A stretch of DNA of 64,000 nucleotides from positions 99,876-163,875 of the forward strand of contig CANQRH010000005.1 of the NCBI GenBank assembly GCA_947626225.1, in the 5' to 3' direction. Of this stretch, positions 24,561-33,166 are shown piece by piece. Positions within the stretch are counted from its first letter, which is position 1, and each line of letters starts with the position of its first letter. A program made the translations under genes and the position numbers. Under the pieces are notes generated by a model. That model saw nothing but the letters and a program-made list of their open reading frames with translations. It made no database searches and was not told the origin of the DNA. This DNA comes from Candidatus Gastranaerophilales bacterium. Its GTDB lineage: Bacteria > Cyanobacteriota > Vampirovibrionia > Gastranaerophilales > Gastranaerophilaceae.

Positions 24561-25700
24561 TCACAATAAAGTTATGTTATCTCTTGTTATTATTGCATCA
24601 TAGTTTTTGAAACCGAGAATTTCCATAATGTTATCGGAATGACAGCCGATTACTTTTCTGCAGGCATCGGAATCATAATTGACAATTCCTCTGGCAATTT
24701 CGTTATGTTCTTCATCAAGGATTGATATTACATCGCCTTTTTTAAATTCGTTTATGACTTCGCACACTCCAATCGGAAGCAGGCTTTTTTGAGCGAGCAA
24801 AGCCTGTTTTGCACCGTCATTAACGGTAATTTTCCCGATAATATTGGTTGCATACCCGATCCAGCGTTTTTTATCCGACATCCCTTCATTTTGCGGAAGA
24901 AACATTGTCCCGAGTTCTTCGCCTTCAAAGATTTTTTTAATTACATAAGGTATTTTACCGTTTGCTATTAAAACTTTACCGCCGAAACGCGTAACCATTC
25001 TTGCGGCTTCAAGCTTTGTTCTCATACCGCCCCTTCCGCCTGATGATGCATCTGTTCCGAGCGAAAGTATTTCATCCGTTACTTCTTCAACTTTTCTTAT
25101 TATATTTGCATTCGGATTAACTTTCGGATTCTCATCATAAAGCCCTTCAATATCGGAAAGAATAATAAGCAAATCGGCATCAAGTTCGCTTGTAACAAGC
25201 GCGGATAGTTTGTCATTATCCGAAAAGCAAACCTGCATATGTTCATACTGCGGATCAACTTCTACAGTCGACACGGTATCGTTCTGGTTAATTATCGGAA
25301 CAACTCCGAGTTCAAGAAGTTTGTTCAGTGTGGTTCTTAAACTGAGGTAACGTTTCCGGAGCGAAAAATCATCTTCCGTTAACAAAATTTGAGAAGATAC
25401 AATCCCGTAAGTGTCAAATCCTTCTTCGTATATAGACATAAGTTTGCCCTGTCCGATTGCGGCACAGGCCTGTTTAAGTGCAACGCCTTCGGTATTGTCA
25501 AGTCCGAGTCTTTTTTTCCCGAGTCCGACGGCACCGGATGTTACAACAATTACTTCTTTACCCTGTCTTACCAGCCGCGCCAAATCTTCTATAAACGAGA
25601 AAACTCTGGGCAATGACACATAGCCGTCATCTCCCCTGAGTATATTTGTTCCGAATTTGAAAACTATTCGTTTGGCTTTTATAAATTCTTCTCTTTTCAT
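24561..25700 (-). CDS. proB: Glutamate 5-kinase
   Basis: First committed step of proline synthesis. The 379-residue protein has an amino-acid kinase domain (IVFKFGTNIL, VTSGAVGLG, NDTVST and GGRGGMRTKLEAA) and a C-terminal PUA domain from about residue 280, ending in NIMEILGFKN. The two-domain form is usually feedback-inhibited by proline. It overlaps nothing, sits 12 bp after dxr and 6 bp before proA. Confidence 0.97.
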   Translation of the reverse strand: MKREEFIKAKRIVFKFGTNILRGDDGYVSLPRVFSFIEDLARLVRQGKEVIVVTSGAVGLGKKRLGLDNTEGVALKQACAAIGQGKLMSIYEEGFDTYGIVSSQILLTEDDFSLRKRYLSLRTTLNKLLELGVVPIINQNDTVSTVEVDPQYEHMQVCFSDNDKLSALVTSELDADLLIILSDIEGLYDENPKVNPNANIIRKVEEVTDEILSLGTDASSGGRGGMRTKLEAARMVTRFGGKVLIANGKIPYVIKKIFEGEELGTMFLPQNEGMSDKKRWIGYATNIIGKITVNDGAKQALLAQKSLLPIGVCEVINEFKKGDVISILDEEHNEIARGIVNYDSDACRKVIGCHSDNIMEILGFKNYDAIITRDNITLL

Positions 25701-25712
25701 AGCTAAATTATA

Positions 25713-26801
25713 TTACAAAAAAGTGCTGATTATCTTTTTCGTTTCTTCTCTGACTTCTTTATCAACTTCAAAAATTTTATCAAGTGACGGATTCTTAGCT
25801 GCTGTATGATTATCACACATTTGTTTGGTTATTTCAAAAATATTATATAATTTTATTTTCCCTTCAAGAAATGCAAATACAGCTTCTTCGTTTGCCGCGT
25901 TCATACAAACCGTTGCGGTACCGCCGATTTTTCCCATATTATAAGCAAGCCTTACGGAAGGAAATTTATCAAAATCGGGCTTTTCAAAATCCAATCTTGC
26001 AATATCGGTGAAGCTGAAACTTTTGGATTTTATTCCTTCAAAACGTTCGGGATAAGTTATTGCATATTGGATAGGTATATGCATGCTCGGCAATCCCAGT
26101 TGTGCAATTACGCTTCCGTCTTTATATTCGATAGCCGAATGAACGATGCTTTGCGGATGAACAACAACTTCAATATCATCATAATCAAACCCGAAAAGAT
26201 GATGCGCTTCTATAATTTCAAGCCCTTTATTCATCAATGTTGCACTGTCAACGGTAATTTTTCTGCCCATATTCCAGCGCGGATGCGCAAGAGTCTGTTC
26301 AACGGAGGCATTTTTCATATCATCAATTGATTTGTGAAGAAAAGGCCCGCCCGATGCCGTTATAATAAGTTTATCCACCGAGTTTATATTTTTAATACAC
26401 TGGTGAATTGCACAGTGTTCGCTGTCAACCGGAATTATGTTAACTCCGTATTTTTTTGCTTCCGCCATAACAATGTCGCCTGCCATTACAAGAGTTTCTT
26501 TGTTGGCAAGTGCAATATCAATACCGTTTTTAATCGCCGTAAGAGTAGGTTTAAGTCCGATTTTGCCCGAACATGCAACTAAAATAATATCGTTTTCTTT
26601 ATCAGAACAAATCTTTTCAAGACCTTCTTCGCCAAGTACGGTGTAGTGAGGTTTAAACTTTTCAGCCTGCTGTTTTAAAAGTTCCGCGTTATGTCCGCCT
26701 GCAAGTGCAACAATTTCAAATTCAGCGGGAAGCTTTTCGATAACTTCCAAAGCTTGACGCCCGATAGAACCGGTTGAACCTATTATGCTGATTTTTTTCA
26801 T
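25713..26801 (-). CDS. dxr: 1-deoxy-D-xylulose 5-phosphate reductoisomerase
   Basis: Makes 2-C-methyl-D-erythritol 4-phosphate in the MEP isoprenoid pathway. The 362-residue protein shows the NADPH-binding GSTGSIGRQALEVIEK at the start, NKETLVMAG, the metal-binding VDSEHCAIHQ, TASGGPF and the MNAANEEAVFAFL segment near the C-terminus. It is directly upstream of proB in the same orientation, an arrangement I do not associate with a functional link. Confidence 0.97.
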   Translation of the reverse strand: MKKISIIGSTGSIGRQALEVIEKLPAEFEIVALAGGHNAELLKQQAEKFKPHYTVLGEEGLEKICSDKENDIILVACSGKIGLKPTLTAIKNGIDIALANKETLVMAGDIVMAEAKKYGVNIIPVDSEHCAIHQCIKNINSVDKLIITASGGPFLHKSIDDMKNASVEQTLAHPRWNMGRKITVDSATLMNKGLEIIEAHHLFGFDYDDIEVVVHPQSIVHSAIEYKDGSVIAQLGLPSMHIPIQYAITYPERFEGIKSKSFSFTDIARLDFEKPDFDKFPSVRLAYNMGKIGGTATVCMNAANEEAVFAFLEGKIKLYNIFEITKQMCDNHTAAKNPSLDKIFEVDKEVREETKKIISTFL

Positions 26802-26833
26802 AAAACTATTATATTACAAATAATTTTTAATGA

Positions 26834-27568
26834 TTAATATCTGCCAAACGAATTATTACCGAGGCTCGCTGATGTTGATGCTCCCTTTTTGTTCTGCAAA
26901 ATATCCCTTGGCAGTTTTCCGCCTTTTTCTACAAGAGTTGCATACTCATCAGTTAATCGTAAACTCCCGTTATTAGGGTTTTTAATCAGTGTAAGCCAAA
27001 AAACATCATAACCCCATTTATTAGGACCTTTTGTTCCGTTTGTGTCTATTATTATATATTTTCCGGCTGTTACCAACGAAAAATAAAGTACTGTTCCGTC
27101 CGCAGAAAGATAACACGACATCAATTGTAAATTCGACATATAATCAACACTCCAATTTGAAGAAATTCCGCCATTGTTTTTGACAGTTTGCCTGCCGGTA
27201 TAAATCCGGGAGTAATTTGTTACAGGTGTTAGTTTCATATTTTGAACTAAGCCATTTTCTATTTTCGAACAGTCTTGATTATCACTTGAATAAATAAGAT
27301 TACCTTTATTATTCGGATCAGTAATCACCGTTATATAACAAGAATTTAAATTTTCATTAAAACTCATATAATCAAGCTGATTTTGAATAACTGAAATCTG
27401 TTTTTTTAAAGCTGTTTCAGACGCCAGATTATTCGTTTTTGAAATCATTGTCGGAATAGTTAATGCAGCTACCGTACCGATTATACCCAGCGTAATTAAT
27501 ACTTCTGCAAGAGTAAAACCAACATTGCTTTTCTCTTTCTTAAAAATAATAGACTTTTTCCGAAGCAT
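26834..27568 (-). CDS. Type IV prepilin-like protein
   Basis: A 244-residue protein with a class III (prepilin peptidase) signal: basic leader of 16 residues, then G|FTLAEVLITLGIIG with Glu at +5 and a hydrophobic helix through AALTIPTMI. After cleavage and N-methylation it would enter a type IV pilus or a pseudopilus. The C-terminal globular part (CYLSADGTVLYFSLVTAG, DTNGTKGPNKWGYDVF) has the DTNG motif common in pilin-like proteins of gut bacteria. PilT is encoded at 48829. The XRE gene at 27633 is divergent. Confidence 0.88.
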   Translation of the reverse strand: MLRKKSIIFKKEKSNVGFTLAEVLITLGIIGTVAALTIPTMISKTNNLASETALKKQISVIQNQLDYMSFNENLNSCYITVITDPNNKGNLIYSSDNQDCSKIENGLVQNMKLTPVTNYSRIYTGRQTVKNNGGISSNWSVDYMSNLQLMSCYLSADGTVLYFSLVTAGKYIIIDTNGTKGPNKWGYDVFWLTLIKNPNNGSLRLTDEYATLVEKGGKLPRDILQNKKGASTSASLGNNSFGRY

Positions 27569-27582
27569 ATTTAATCCCTTCT

Positions 27583-27632
27583 GATGTATACATACATAAT
27601 TTCAAAACTATTATAACACATATACTGTATGT
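27583..27632. promoter_or_regulatory. Divergent promoter region with TATGTATG-type inverted elements
   Basis: Between the prepilin and XRE genes lie TGTATACATACATA on one side and CTGTATGTATG on the other, which are inverted relative to each other, separated by an AT stretch with TATAACA. The symmetry fits operator half-sites for the adjacent XRE protein. Inference only. Confidence 0.35.
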
Positions 27633-27905
27633 ATGCAATACAAAAATGAAAAAACATTACGTTTGATAAAAGAGTTTGGTAAACAGGTAAAGAAAAAACG
27701 AGAACAGCTCAATAAGTCTCAGCGCATACTTGCTTATGAATATGATTTGGATTCGGGGAATTTAAGCAGGATAGAAACCGGTCTTATAGATCCCAAGCTC
27801 ACAATGTTATGGAGAATTTCTGAAGCACTTGATATACCGCTTTCACAGCTAATGAAATCTCTGGAAAATAATCTGGGTAGTGATTTTCACATAGCCGAAC
27901 AATAA
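27633..27905 (+). CDS. XRE-family helix-turn-helix regulator
   Basis: A 90-residue Cro/C1-type single-domain regulator. FGKQVKKKREQLNKSQRILA, then LDSGNLSRIETGLIDPKL and RISEALDIPLSQLM, give the full five-helix fold; a short acidic tail follows. It is divergent from a prepilin gene and lies 24 bp upstream of a perfect sigma-70-type promoter, so it may control either. The start at 27633 is close to the TATGTATG element, which could allow autoregulation. Confidence 0.88.
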   Translation: MQYKNEKTLRLIKEFGKQVKKKREQLNKSQRILAYEYDLDSGNLSRIETGLIDPKLTMLWRISEALDIPLSQLMKSLENNLGSDFHIAEQ

Positions 27906-27928
27906 TTAATAATAATTCCGAAATTTAT

Positions 27929-27957
27929 TGACATTTATCTGTTAATCCTGTATAATC
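27929..27957 (+). promoter_or_regulatory. Perfect consensus promoter P1 (plus strand)
   Basis: TTGACA (27929-27934), 17-bp spacer, TATAAT (27952-27957): 12 of 12 consensus bases at optimal spacing. The transcript would begin near 27964 with AGGGTAAGACC. It faces promoter P2 on the other strand. Confidence 0.85.
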
Positions 27958-28033
27958 CGATTAGGGTAAGACCGTAATCCCTCCGACTACACAACAAAAC
28001 TTTACTGTAAAAAGGTGGAAAGGGGGTGGTTTA

Positions 28034-28108
28034 ATGAAAAGGCAATCAATTAAAAATGTCCTACTCGTAATAGGACATTTTTTAGAAATAATTGCTAATT
28101 TCATTTAG
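28034..28108 (+). CDS. Candidate 24-residue hydrophobic peptide (toxin-like small ORF)
   Basis: The ATG at 28034 is preceded by AAAGGGGGTGG, the strongest Shine-Dalgarno in the area, and lies about 70 nt into the transcript from P1. The peptide starts MKRQSIKN and continues as VLLVIGHFLEIIANFI: a basic head and one hydrophobic helix, as in type I toxins. The coding sequence passes through the terminator hairpin at 28052-28083, so terminated transcripts would lack a stop codon. No homologue is recalled; function is inferred from architecture only. Confidence 0.45.
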   Translation: MKRQSIKNVLLVIGHFLEIIANFI

Positions 28109-28145
28109 GGTCTGTAAAGGCTGTCTCTATGGGGCAGCCACCCTA
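28047..28145 (-). ncRNA. Candidate antisense RNA from P2
   Basis: From P2 on the minus strand a transcript of about 98 nt would start near 28145 and end in the T5 run after the hairpin at 28082-28052. Its 5' end folds well: AGGGT pairs with ACCCT and, inside, GGCTGCCCC pairs with GAGACAGCC (two wobble pairs). It is complementary to most of the 24-residue ORF. Its size and 5' stem-loop are those of antitoxin RNAs in type I systems. Confidence 0.4.
28052..28083. terminator. Bidirectional hairpin terminator shared by two convergent transcripts
   Basis: AAAAATGTCCTA and TAGGACATTTTT form a 12-bp stem with loop CTCGTAA, followed by T6 on the plus strand and T5 on the minus strand. It lies where the transcripts from P1 and P2 meet. 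Confidence 0.85.
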
Positions 28146-28151
28146 TTATTA

Positions 28152-28179
28152 ATTATAACTCATTTTTTAGTTTTGTCAA
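28152..28179 (-). promoter_or_regulatory. Perfect consensus promoter P2 (minus strand)
   Basis: On the minus strand TTGACA (28179-28174) and TATAAT (28157-28152) are separated by 16 bp. The TGA of the -35 box is also the stop codon of the hydrogenase gene that ends at 28176. It points towards P1. Confidence 0.75.
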
Positions 28180-29648
28180 CCTGTGACTTTTTCCTGTTCG
28201 ATAAGCGGTTTGCTTTCGTTTACATAGTTTGTAAGTTGTTTTAAAGCCGGTTTATATGCATTAACTGTTGCATTTCCGCCTAAACATCCGCCCTGACAAG
28301 CCATAACCTCAATGAGATTTCCGAGTTCGCACATACCTGTTTTGGCATATTTTTTCAAATCTCTGATAGATTGTTTATTAAGTCCGTCAATTATAACGGG
28401 ATGAGCCGGAATTTCTTCGGGCAAAAGTGTTTGAACGGCTTTTGCAACTCCTCCGATAACCGCATAATTTCTGGCTTCTGCAGATGCTTCGGTTTTAAAT
28501 TTACTTTTTGAACATTCCGCAACTTGAACACCTAATGCAACAAACCAAGCGCCGAGTTCTTCATAGTTGATTACGTAATCAACATTCGGATTTTTTAATG
28601 CTTCACGTCTTTTTGCAACACAGGGTGAGAAAAATACCGTAACTGCATCGGGATGTTCTTGTTTAACGATTTGGGCTGTATAATACATCGGAGTTTTTGT
28701 ATCCGAACGGAAAGGCTTCATTTCGGGAATATGTCTTTCCACAAGTTCATTATAACCGGCACAGCAGGAAGTTGTCATAAATTCTTCACCGTTTTCAAGC
28801 CGTTCAACAAATTCTTCCGCTTCGGTTTTTGTTGTAATATCGGCACCCTGAGCAACTTCATAAACCTCTGCAAATCCCAGATTAAGTATTGCCTGTCTAA
28901 GCTGCTCCGGAGAGCAGGGAAGTTGTCCCATTATTGCGGGAGCAACCATTGCAATTACTTTTTTCTTACTTTTAATGCTTTGCAGTACATCTATAATCTG
29001 GCTTTTTTCATGAACCGCTCCGAACGGGCAAGCTGCAGCACACTTTCCGCAGGAAATACATTTGTCAAAATCTATTTGTGCGTTGCCGTTTTCATCTTTT
29101 TCAATTGCACCGACGGGGCATGCGCTTTCGCATGGAACGATAATTTTTTGGATAGCCTGATAGGGGCATACTTGAGCGCACATACCGCAGTTTTTACATT
29201 TTGCCGTATCAATTGTGGATTTTCCGTTAATAACTTTTATTGCACCGAATTTGCAGGTATTTTCGCAAGGTCTTGCAACACAGCCTTGGCACAAGTCAGT
29301 TACATAAATCCTTGCCGGAACGCAGCCTTTGCAAGCGGTAGTAAGAACCGTAAGCGGTTTTTCATCGGGCTTTTCTCTTTTAAGTGCTTTTCGGGCAACT
29401 TCGGAAAGCAGTGTGGAGTCATTGGTATCTTCAATGGAGCAGCCCAATCCTGCTATTGTTCTGTCGCGGATAATAGCTCTTTCTTTATATATACAGCACC
29501 TGTAAGGTACTTCATGTCCTTTCGGGCGCATATCATATGGTATTAATCTTGTTTTTTCTTCAAAATCATCACTTAAAAAAGCTCTTATTAATCTGACGAG
29601 AATTTCTCTTTTTAAGTGTGATGTTTGCTTTGGAGTATTTATTGCCAT
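28176..29648 (-). CDS. [FeFe] hydrogenase, monomeric, group B-like
   Basis: Reduces protons to H2 with ferredoxin-type electrons. The 490-residue protein has an N-terminal cysteine-rich region (ACKGC, CQGC), two [4Fe-4S] sites CKNCGMCAQVCP and CISCGKCAAACP, then the H-cluster domain: L1 TSCCAGY near residue 293, L2 SPCVAKRREA near 343 and L3 MACQGGCLGG near 453. The proton-transfer Cys of L1 (first Cys of TSCC) is present, so it should be catalytic. The domain order and extra Cys suggest group B; that sub-grouping is from recall. It is the last gene of the hydrogenase operon. Confidence 0.9.
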   Translation of the reverse strand: MAINTPKQTSHLKREILVRLIRAFLSDDFEEKTRLIPYDMRPKGHEVPYRCCIYKERAIIRDRTIAGLGCSIEDTNDSTLLSEVARKALKREKPDEKPLTVLTTACKGCVPARIYVTDLCQGCVARPCENTCKFGAIKVINGKSTIDTAKCKNCGMCAQVCPYQAIQKIIVPCESACPVGAIEKDENGNAQIDFDKCISCGKCAAACPFGAVHEKSQIIDVLQSIKSKKKVIAMVAPAIMGQLPCSPEQLRQAILNLGFAEVYEVAQGADITTKTEAEEFVERLENGEEFMTTSCCAGYNELVERHIPEMKPFRSDTKTPMYYTAQIVKQEHPDAVTVFFSPCVAKRREALKNPNVDYVINYEELGAWFVALGVQVAECSKSKFKTEASAEARNYAVIGGVAKAVQTLLPEEIPAHPVIIDGLNKQSIRDLKKYAKTGMCELGNLIEVMACQGGCLGGNATVNAYKPALKQLTNYVNESKPLIEQEKVTG

Positions 29649-29721
29649 TTCTTATTTCCTTTTCAATACCATTGTCGCAAAAAAAACGATAACAATCAAA
29701 AATTTTTTATGTGCATGGTTT

Positions 29722-29979
29722 TTATTTTAATTTTGCATCAATAGCGGACAAAACTTTTTCAACCGTAGCTTCTTTTATGACTTCATCATCAACTTTTACG
29801 TAAGGTGCTTTTGAAAATTCCCAATCGATTGAACATAAACCGAGGCAGGGCACTCCTGCGACTTCAACTCTGTCGCCGTATTTTGCGGGGACTGTTTCAA
29901 TCAATTCCTGAAGATTTGATGAACCCATAACAAAACAAGTTGTTCCCAAACACACTTTAACACTAATTTTCTTGTCCAT
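29722..29979 (-). CDS. Thioredoxin-like [2Fe-2S] ferredoxin (NuoE-type)
   Basis: An 85-residue stand-alone NuoE C-terminal-type domain. The four cluster ligands are Cys in VCLGTTCFVMGS and in PCLGLCS. Such domains pass electrons between NADH dehydrogenase or ferredoxin modules and hydrogenases. It lies 11 bp after the SpoIIE-type gene and 73 bp before the catalytic hydrogenase gene, in one orientation with them. A similar protein is encoded at 32881. Confidence 0.85.
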   Translation of the reverse strand: MDKKISVKVCLGTTCFVMGSSNLQELIETVPAKYGDRVEVAGVPCLGLCSIDWEFSKAPYVKVDDEVIKEATVEKVLSAIDAKLK

Positions 29980-29990
29980 TTTTTCCCTTT

Positions 29991-31154
29991 CTACATATAC
30001 TGTATGCTGACTTTTTTAAAATATTTGTCTTGAAGAACGTAAGACATCTTTTTGATAATATTTTTACGAATTTCTATTTCAATGGGCAGTGCGGGATCGT
30101 AGTGAGCCTGATTGAGTTTTGCGCCTACCATAAATGAAATGCAATCGCTGTCCAATAAAAATTTTACCAGTTTTCCTGCCGCATTGTCAATATCGGGTTC
30201 ACCCGATTCGAGATATTCAAGAGTTTTGGTAAGTGTCAAAATCCCCTCGGTTACTAAATCCACACCGTCCATATAAGAGCAGGCGGGAAGTTTACCGATG
30301 CTTATTGTGGTGTCCATTGTTATGGGGCGGTTAAGTTCTCTTGAGATTAAGTTAGCCGTAGTGCCGCCGGCAATGGCTTTTTTACCTTTAAAATTATCAA
30401 ACATTTTTGCATATTCAAGGTCTTTATTTTGATGATAAGGCGGCCCGGTGAATACAAGTGCTTCTCTCGGTTCTCTGAAATACAGAACGCAGGCTGAGAT
30501 ATCATCTTTTGCAAGTCTGTCGGTTTCAATATTTCTGGCTTGATTGATAATATATTTTGATAATTCGGTACTTGAAATATCGGGTTGTTCTTTAATTTTG
30601 TCTTGCAGAAGTACAATCAATCCTTCCCGTCTTAATCCCAGTTTCAGTCTTCCGCCTCCGAGTCCGGATTGAGTTACGCCGTCAGAGCAGAAAATGAGTC
30701 TGTCTCCCAGTTTAAGTTTTATTTTATAAACCTTCATACATCTGTTTTTGAAGGTTTTGGAAGGAACGGATTCATATTCGGGGCTTAAAACTTCGTTATC
30801 TCTAAGCCATATAAATTCGGGGTTTCCTTCTTCAACAATTTTCACGTTGCCGTCATCATCGGCTTCTACTGCGGAAAATGTTGAGTAGCTAATTCTTCTG
30901 ACTTTGCAAACGGGCAGGGAGTTCATAACGATTTCGGCTGCTTTGCCGATAGGAATTTGATCGCCTTCAATAAATTTCAAAAGCATGGTGGCAGTCATAC
31001 ACGAGAGAATATTTGCTTTAATCCCGCTTCCCAAACCGTCGGAGAGAACGGCAATCAATTTTGCTTCATCGGGATAGCGTTTGGATATAAAATAATCCCC
31101 GTAAGCATTTTGGTTATATTTTTTAGTCTGCGTGCAGTCAATATCAATAAACAT
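29991..31154 (-). CDS. SpoIIE-type PP2C serine phosphatase of the hydrogenase operon
   Basis: A 387-residue protein with a PP2C/SpoIIE core: AVLSDGLGSGIKANILSCM contains the Asp-Gly metal site, and DRLIFCSDGVTQSG and RLAKDDISACVLYF carry the later conserved Asp residues. About 150 residues follow the phosphatase core (VFTGPPYHQNKDLEYAKMF and onwards) with no named domain. Start ATG overlaps the stop of the sensory hydrogenase by one base. PP2C phosphatases are known neighbours of sensory [FeFe] hydrogenases, which suggests an H2- or redox-responsive signalling pair. Confidence 0.85.
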   Translation of the reverse strand: MFIDIDCTQTKKYNQNAYGDYFISKRYPDEAKLIAVLSDGLGSGIKANILSCMTATMLLKFIEGDQIPIGKAAEIVMNSLPVCKVRRISYSTFSAVEADDDGNVKIVEEGNPEFIWLRDNEVLSPEYESVPSKTFKNRCMKVYKIKLKLGDRLIFCSDGVTQSGLGGGRLKLGLRREGLIVLLQDKIKEQPDISSTELSKYIINQARNIETDRLAKDDISACVLYFREPREALVFTGPPYHQNKDLEYAKMFDNFKGKKAIAGGTTANLISRELNRPITMDTTISIGKLPACSYMDGVDLVTEGILTLTKTLEYLESGEPDIDNAAGKLVKFLLDSDCISFMVGAKLNQAHYDPALPIEIEIRKNIIKKMSYVLQDKYFKKVSIQYM

Positions 31155-32866
31155 CAGACTTCCCCGTCTTTTTCATCGAAGTCTTCGGCGATAGAGCTTA
31201 ACAATGTTTCGGTTTCAACCATATGTTCACCTAAAAGGCAGGCTATTTCCTGAACAATGGAAATATTTTTCGAAATAACTTCGTGTGCCTTTTGAGAAAT
31301 TTTATCTCTGTTTGTTTCGGAAGAAGTTACGTCTGTAATAACTGCTCCGACGATTTCATTTTCTTCAATAGTGAAAGCCGAAATATCATAGAGTCTGTTT
31401 TTAACGCGGAAACGTTCTTTGTGCAAGTCTTTTCCGGTTTTAAGAGTTGTTTTAAAGATATCGGAAAAGTCGACAATTCTGTCGAGAGCCGCACCCGTAA
31501 GTCCGTCGGGGCGGGCTTTGAAAACGTCATACATATCTCCCGTAAACATTCTCATAAAGCTGTCATTTGCTTCAAGAATGTCCAATTTATTATCAACCAT
31601 AACGACGGCGGCGGGCATGCATCTAATCATTGCGGCTGCTTTTCTCACGGCAATTTTTCTCATATAAGAAACGCACATTGAAGTTTCCGCTTCTCCGTCG
31701 AGCAAGGCTTTTGCAAGGTCACGACAGGTTGCATAACCGCATCCCCCGCAGTTTAATTCATCATCAACCGAATGTTTACCGATACGTTTAAGTGTTTTTA
31801 ATATATCTTCAAGCGGATAATCGGTGTTGACAACCTTTCTCGGTTCAATTTTGTAATCATAAACCACTTTCGGTTGTTCGGGGATTTTATCACGTTTTTT
31901 TTCTTTTGTAAGGATATCGGAAACCATTGTTATTCCGGCCTTTTCGGATGAAATGCAAGGCCCTCCGACACATCCGCCGTCACAGGCAAGTGCTTCTATA
32001 AATATTGTTTTGTCGAGTTTTTCGGCATCAAGATTATTCAACGCTCTTTTGAGTGAGCTCAAACCGCACACTTCCAGAAGCTGTACATTGTCATTAACTC
32101 CGGATTTCCTGATGGTCTGGTTCATTCCGCCGTCAATCGGGTAAAGAGTTCCTTCATAAGCCGATTCGGGGACGAATTTAAATTTATCATCTTTTGCGAC
32201 TTTTGAGATATCAATAATTTCGTCTTTAAACCACATTCTGAGTTCTTCAAAGGTAAGGGCGGCGTCAATCAAGTCGGAGTAGGCCGCTTCATTTTTCTTA
32301 CCGATGCAGGGGCCGATAAACACTATTGAGATATCGTTTCCGTAAGTTTCTTTAAGCAGTTTGGCATGAGTCATCAAAGGCGAGCCGATAGGTGTAATAT
32401 ATTTGGTAAAATCCGACATATAAAGTCTTATATAGTCGACTATTACAGGGCAGGCGCTTGAGATAAACAGACCCTTTTCGCTTTGGTTAAGTATTTGTGC
32501 TGTTTTTATGGAAACTTCCTGTGCTCCGAGTGCTGTTTCTGATACGTTTTTAAACCCCAAACGTTTTAGCAGTGCAATCATTTTTTCGGCGGAGTTTTCA
32601 AAAGAAGCTCTCCATGACGGTGCAAGTGATACGTAAACATCTTTTTGCGCAAGTATAAGGTTTTTGACTTTATCTATATCGCTTCTGACTCTTTTGGCAT
32701 TTGAAGGGCAGGCTTTTACGCAATTCCCGCAGGCAACGCATTTTTCGGGGATAACGGAAGCATGACCGTTTTCTATTTTGATAGCTTTAACGGGACATTC
32801 CCTAATACATTTGTAGCAGTCGTGGCACTCATTAGTTAAAGTGTAGACCGGATACTGATTATTCAT
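31154..32866 (-). CDS. Sensory [FeFe]-hydrogenase-like protein with FeS and PAS domains
   Basis: 570 residues in this order: two [4Fe-4S] motifs (CHDCYKCIRECP, CVACGNCVKACP), an H-cluster domain (L1 SSACP near 138, L2 GPCIGKKNEA near 185, L3 ACDGGCVGGP near 298), a 4-Cys FeS domain (CGGCGYATC near 376) and a PAS domain (MIRCMPAAVVMVDNKLDIL onwards). In L1 the first Cys of the catalytic TSCC is Ala, so the proton-relay residue is missing while the cluster ligand stays. This is known for sensory group C/D proteins and fits a regulator rather than an H2 producer. Confidence 0.87.
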   Translation of the reverse strand: MNNQYPVYTLTNECHDCYKCIRECPVKAIKIENGHASVIPEKCVACGNCVKACPSNAKRVRSDIDKVKNLILAQKDVYVSLAPSWRASFENSAEKMIALLKRLGFKNVSETALGAQEVSIKTAQILNQSEKGLFISSACPVIVDYIRLYMSDFTKYITPIGSPLMTHAKLLKETYGNDISIVFIGPCIGKKNEAAYSDLIDAALTFEELRMWFKDEIIDISKVAKDDKFKFVPESAYEGTLYPIDGGMNQTIRKSGVNDNVQLLEVCGLSSLKRALNNLDAEKLDKTIFIEALACDGGCVGGPCISSEKAGITMVSDILTKEKKRDKIPEQPKVVYDYKIEPRKVVNTDYPLEDILKTLKRIGKHSVDDELNCGGCGYATCRDLAKALLDGEAETSMCVSYMRKIAVRKAAAMIRCMPAAVVMVDNKLDILEANDSFMRMFTGDMYDVFKARPDGLTGAALDRIVDFSDIFKTTLKTGKDLHKERFRVKNRLYDISAFTIEENEIVGAVITDVTSSETNRDKISQKAHEVISKNISIVQEIACLLGEHMVETETLLSSIAEDFDEKDGEV

Positions 32867-32880
32867 ATATTAACTCCAGC

Positions 32881-33120
32881 TTATTTTATCGGTGTAAGAA
32901 TATTTTCAAGCATTTCTGTCGTAACGTTGTTGTACTCAACCCCGTTGATAATAATATTGGGGCCCTTAGCACATTTATTTTCGCACCTTTTGCCTTCAAG
33001 ATTTATATCGGCTTCAATCCCGTGAGTTTTAATGTAATCTTCAAGAAACGCAAGATTTTCCTGATTTCCTCTTGCAAAGCAGGAACTGCCCATACATACT
33101 GTTATATTAATTTTAGCCAT
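32881..33120 (-). CDS. Thioredoxin-like [2Fe-2S] ferredoxin (NuoE-type), first in the hydrogenase operon
   Basis: I start at the ATG at 33120, which has a GAGGAGAATT Shine-Dalgarno; an upstream ATG at 33132 is not needed. The 79-residue protein has cluster Cys in VCMGSSCFARGN and RCENKCAKG, so it is a second NuoE C-terminal-type [2Fe-2S] domain. Its stop lies 15 bp before the sensory hydrogenase gene. Together with the one at 29722 it may connect the two hydrogenase-like proteins with distinct partners. Confidence 0.82.
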   Translation of the reverse strand: MAKINITVCMGSSCFARGNQENLAFLEDYIKTHGIEADINLEGKRCENKCAKGPNIIINGVEYNNVTTEMLENILTPIK

Positions 33121-33166
33121 AATTCTCCTCAAGCTGTATCTTATAATACAAAAAACTCAATGGCAA

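Noticed and set aside
28653..29546. Long plus-strand ORF (297 codons), Cys/Phe-rich
   Set aside because: It lies entirely antisense to the [FeFe] hydrogenase gene, whose motifs are unmistakable; its composition is that of a reverse frame.
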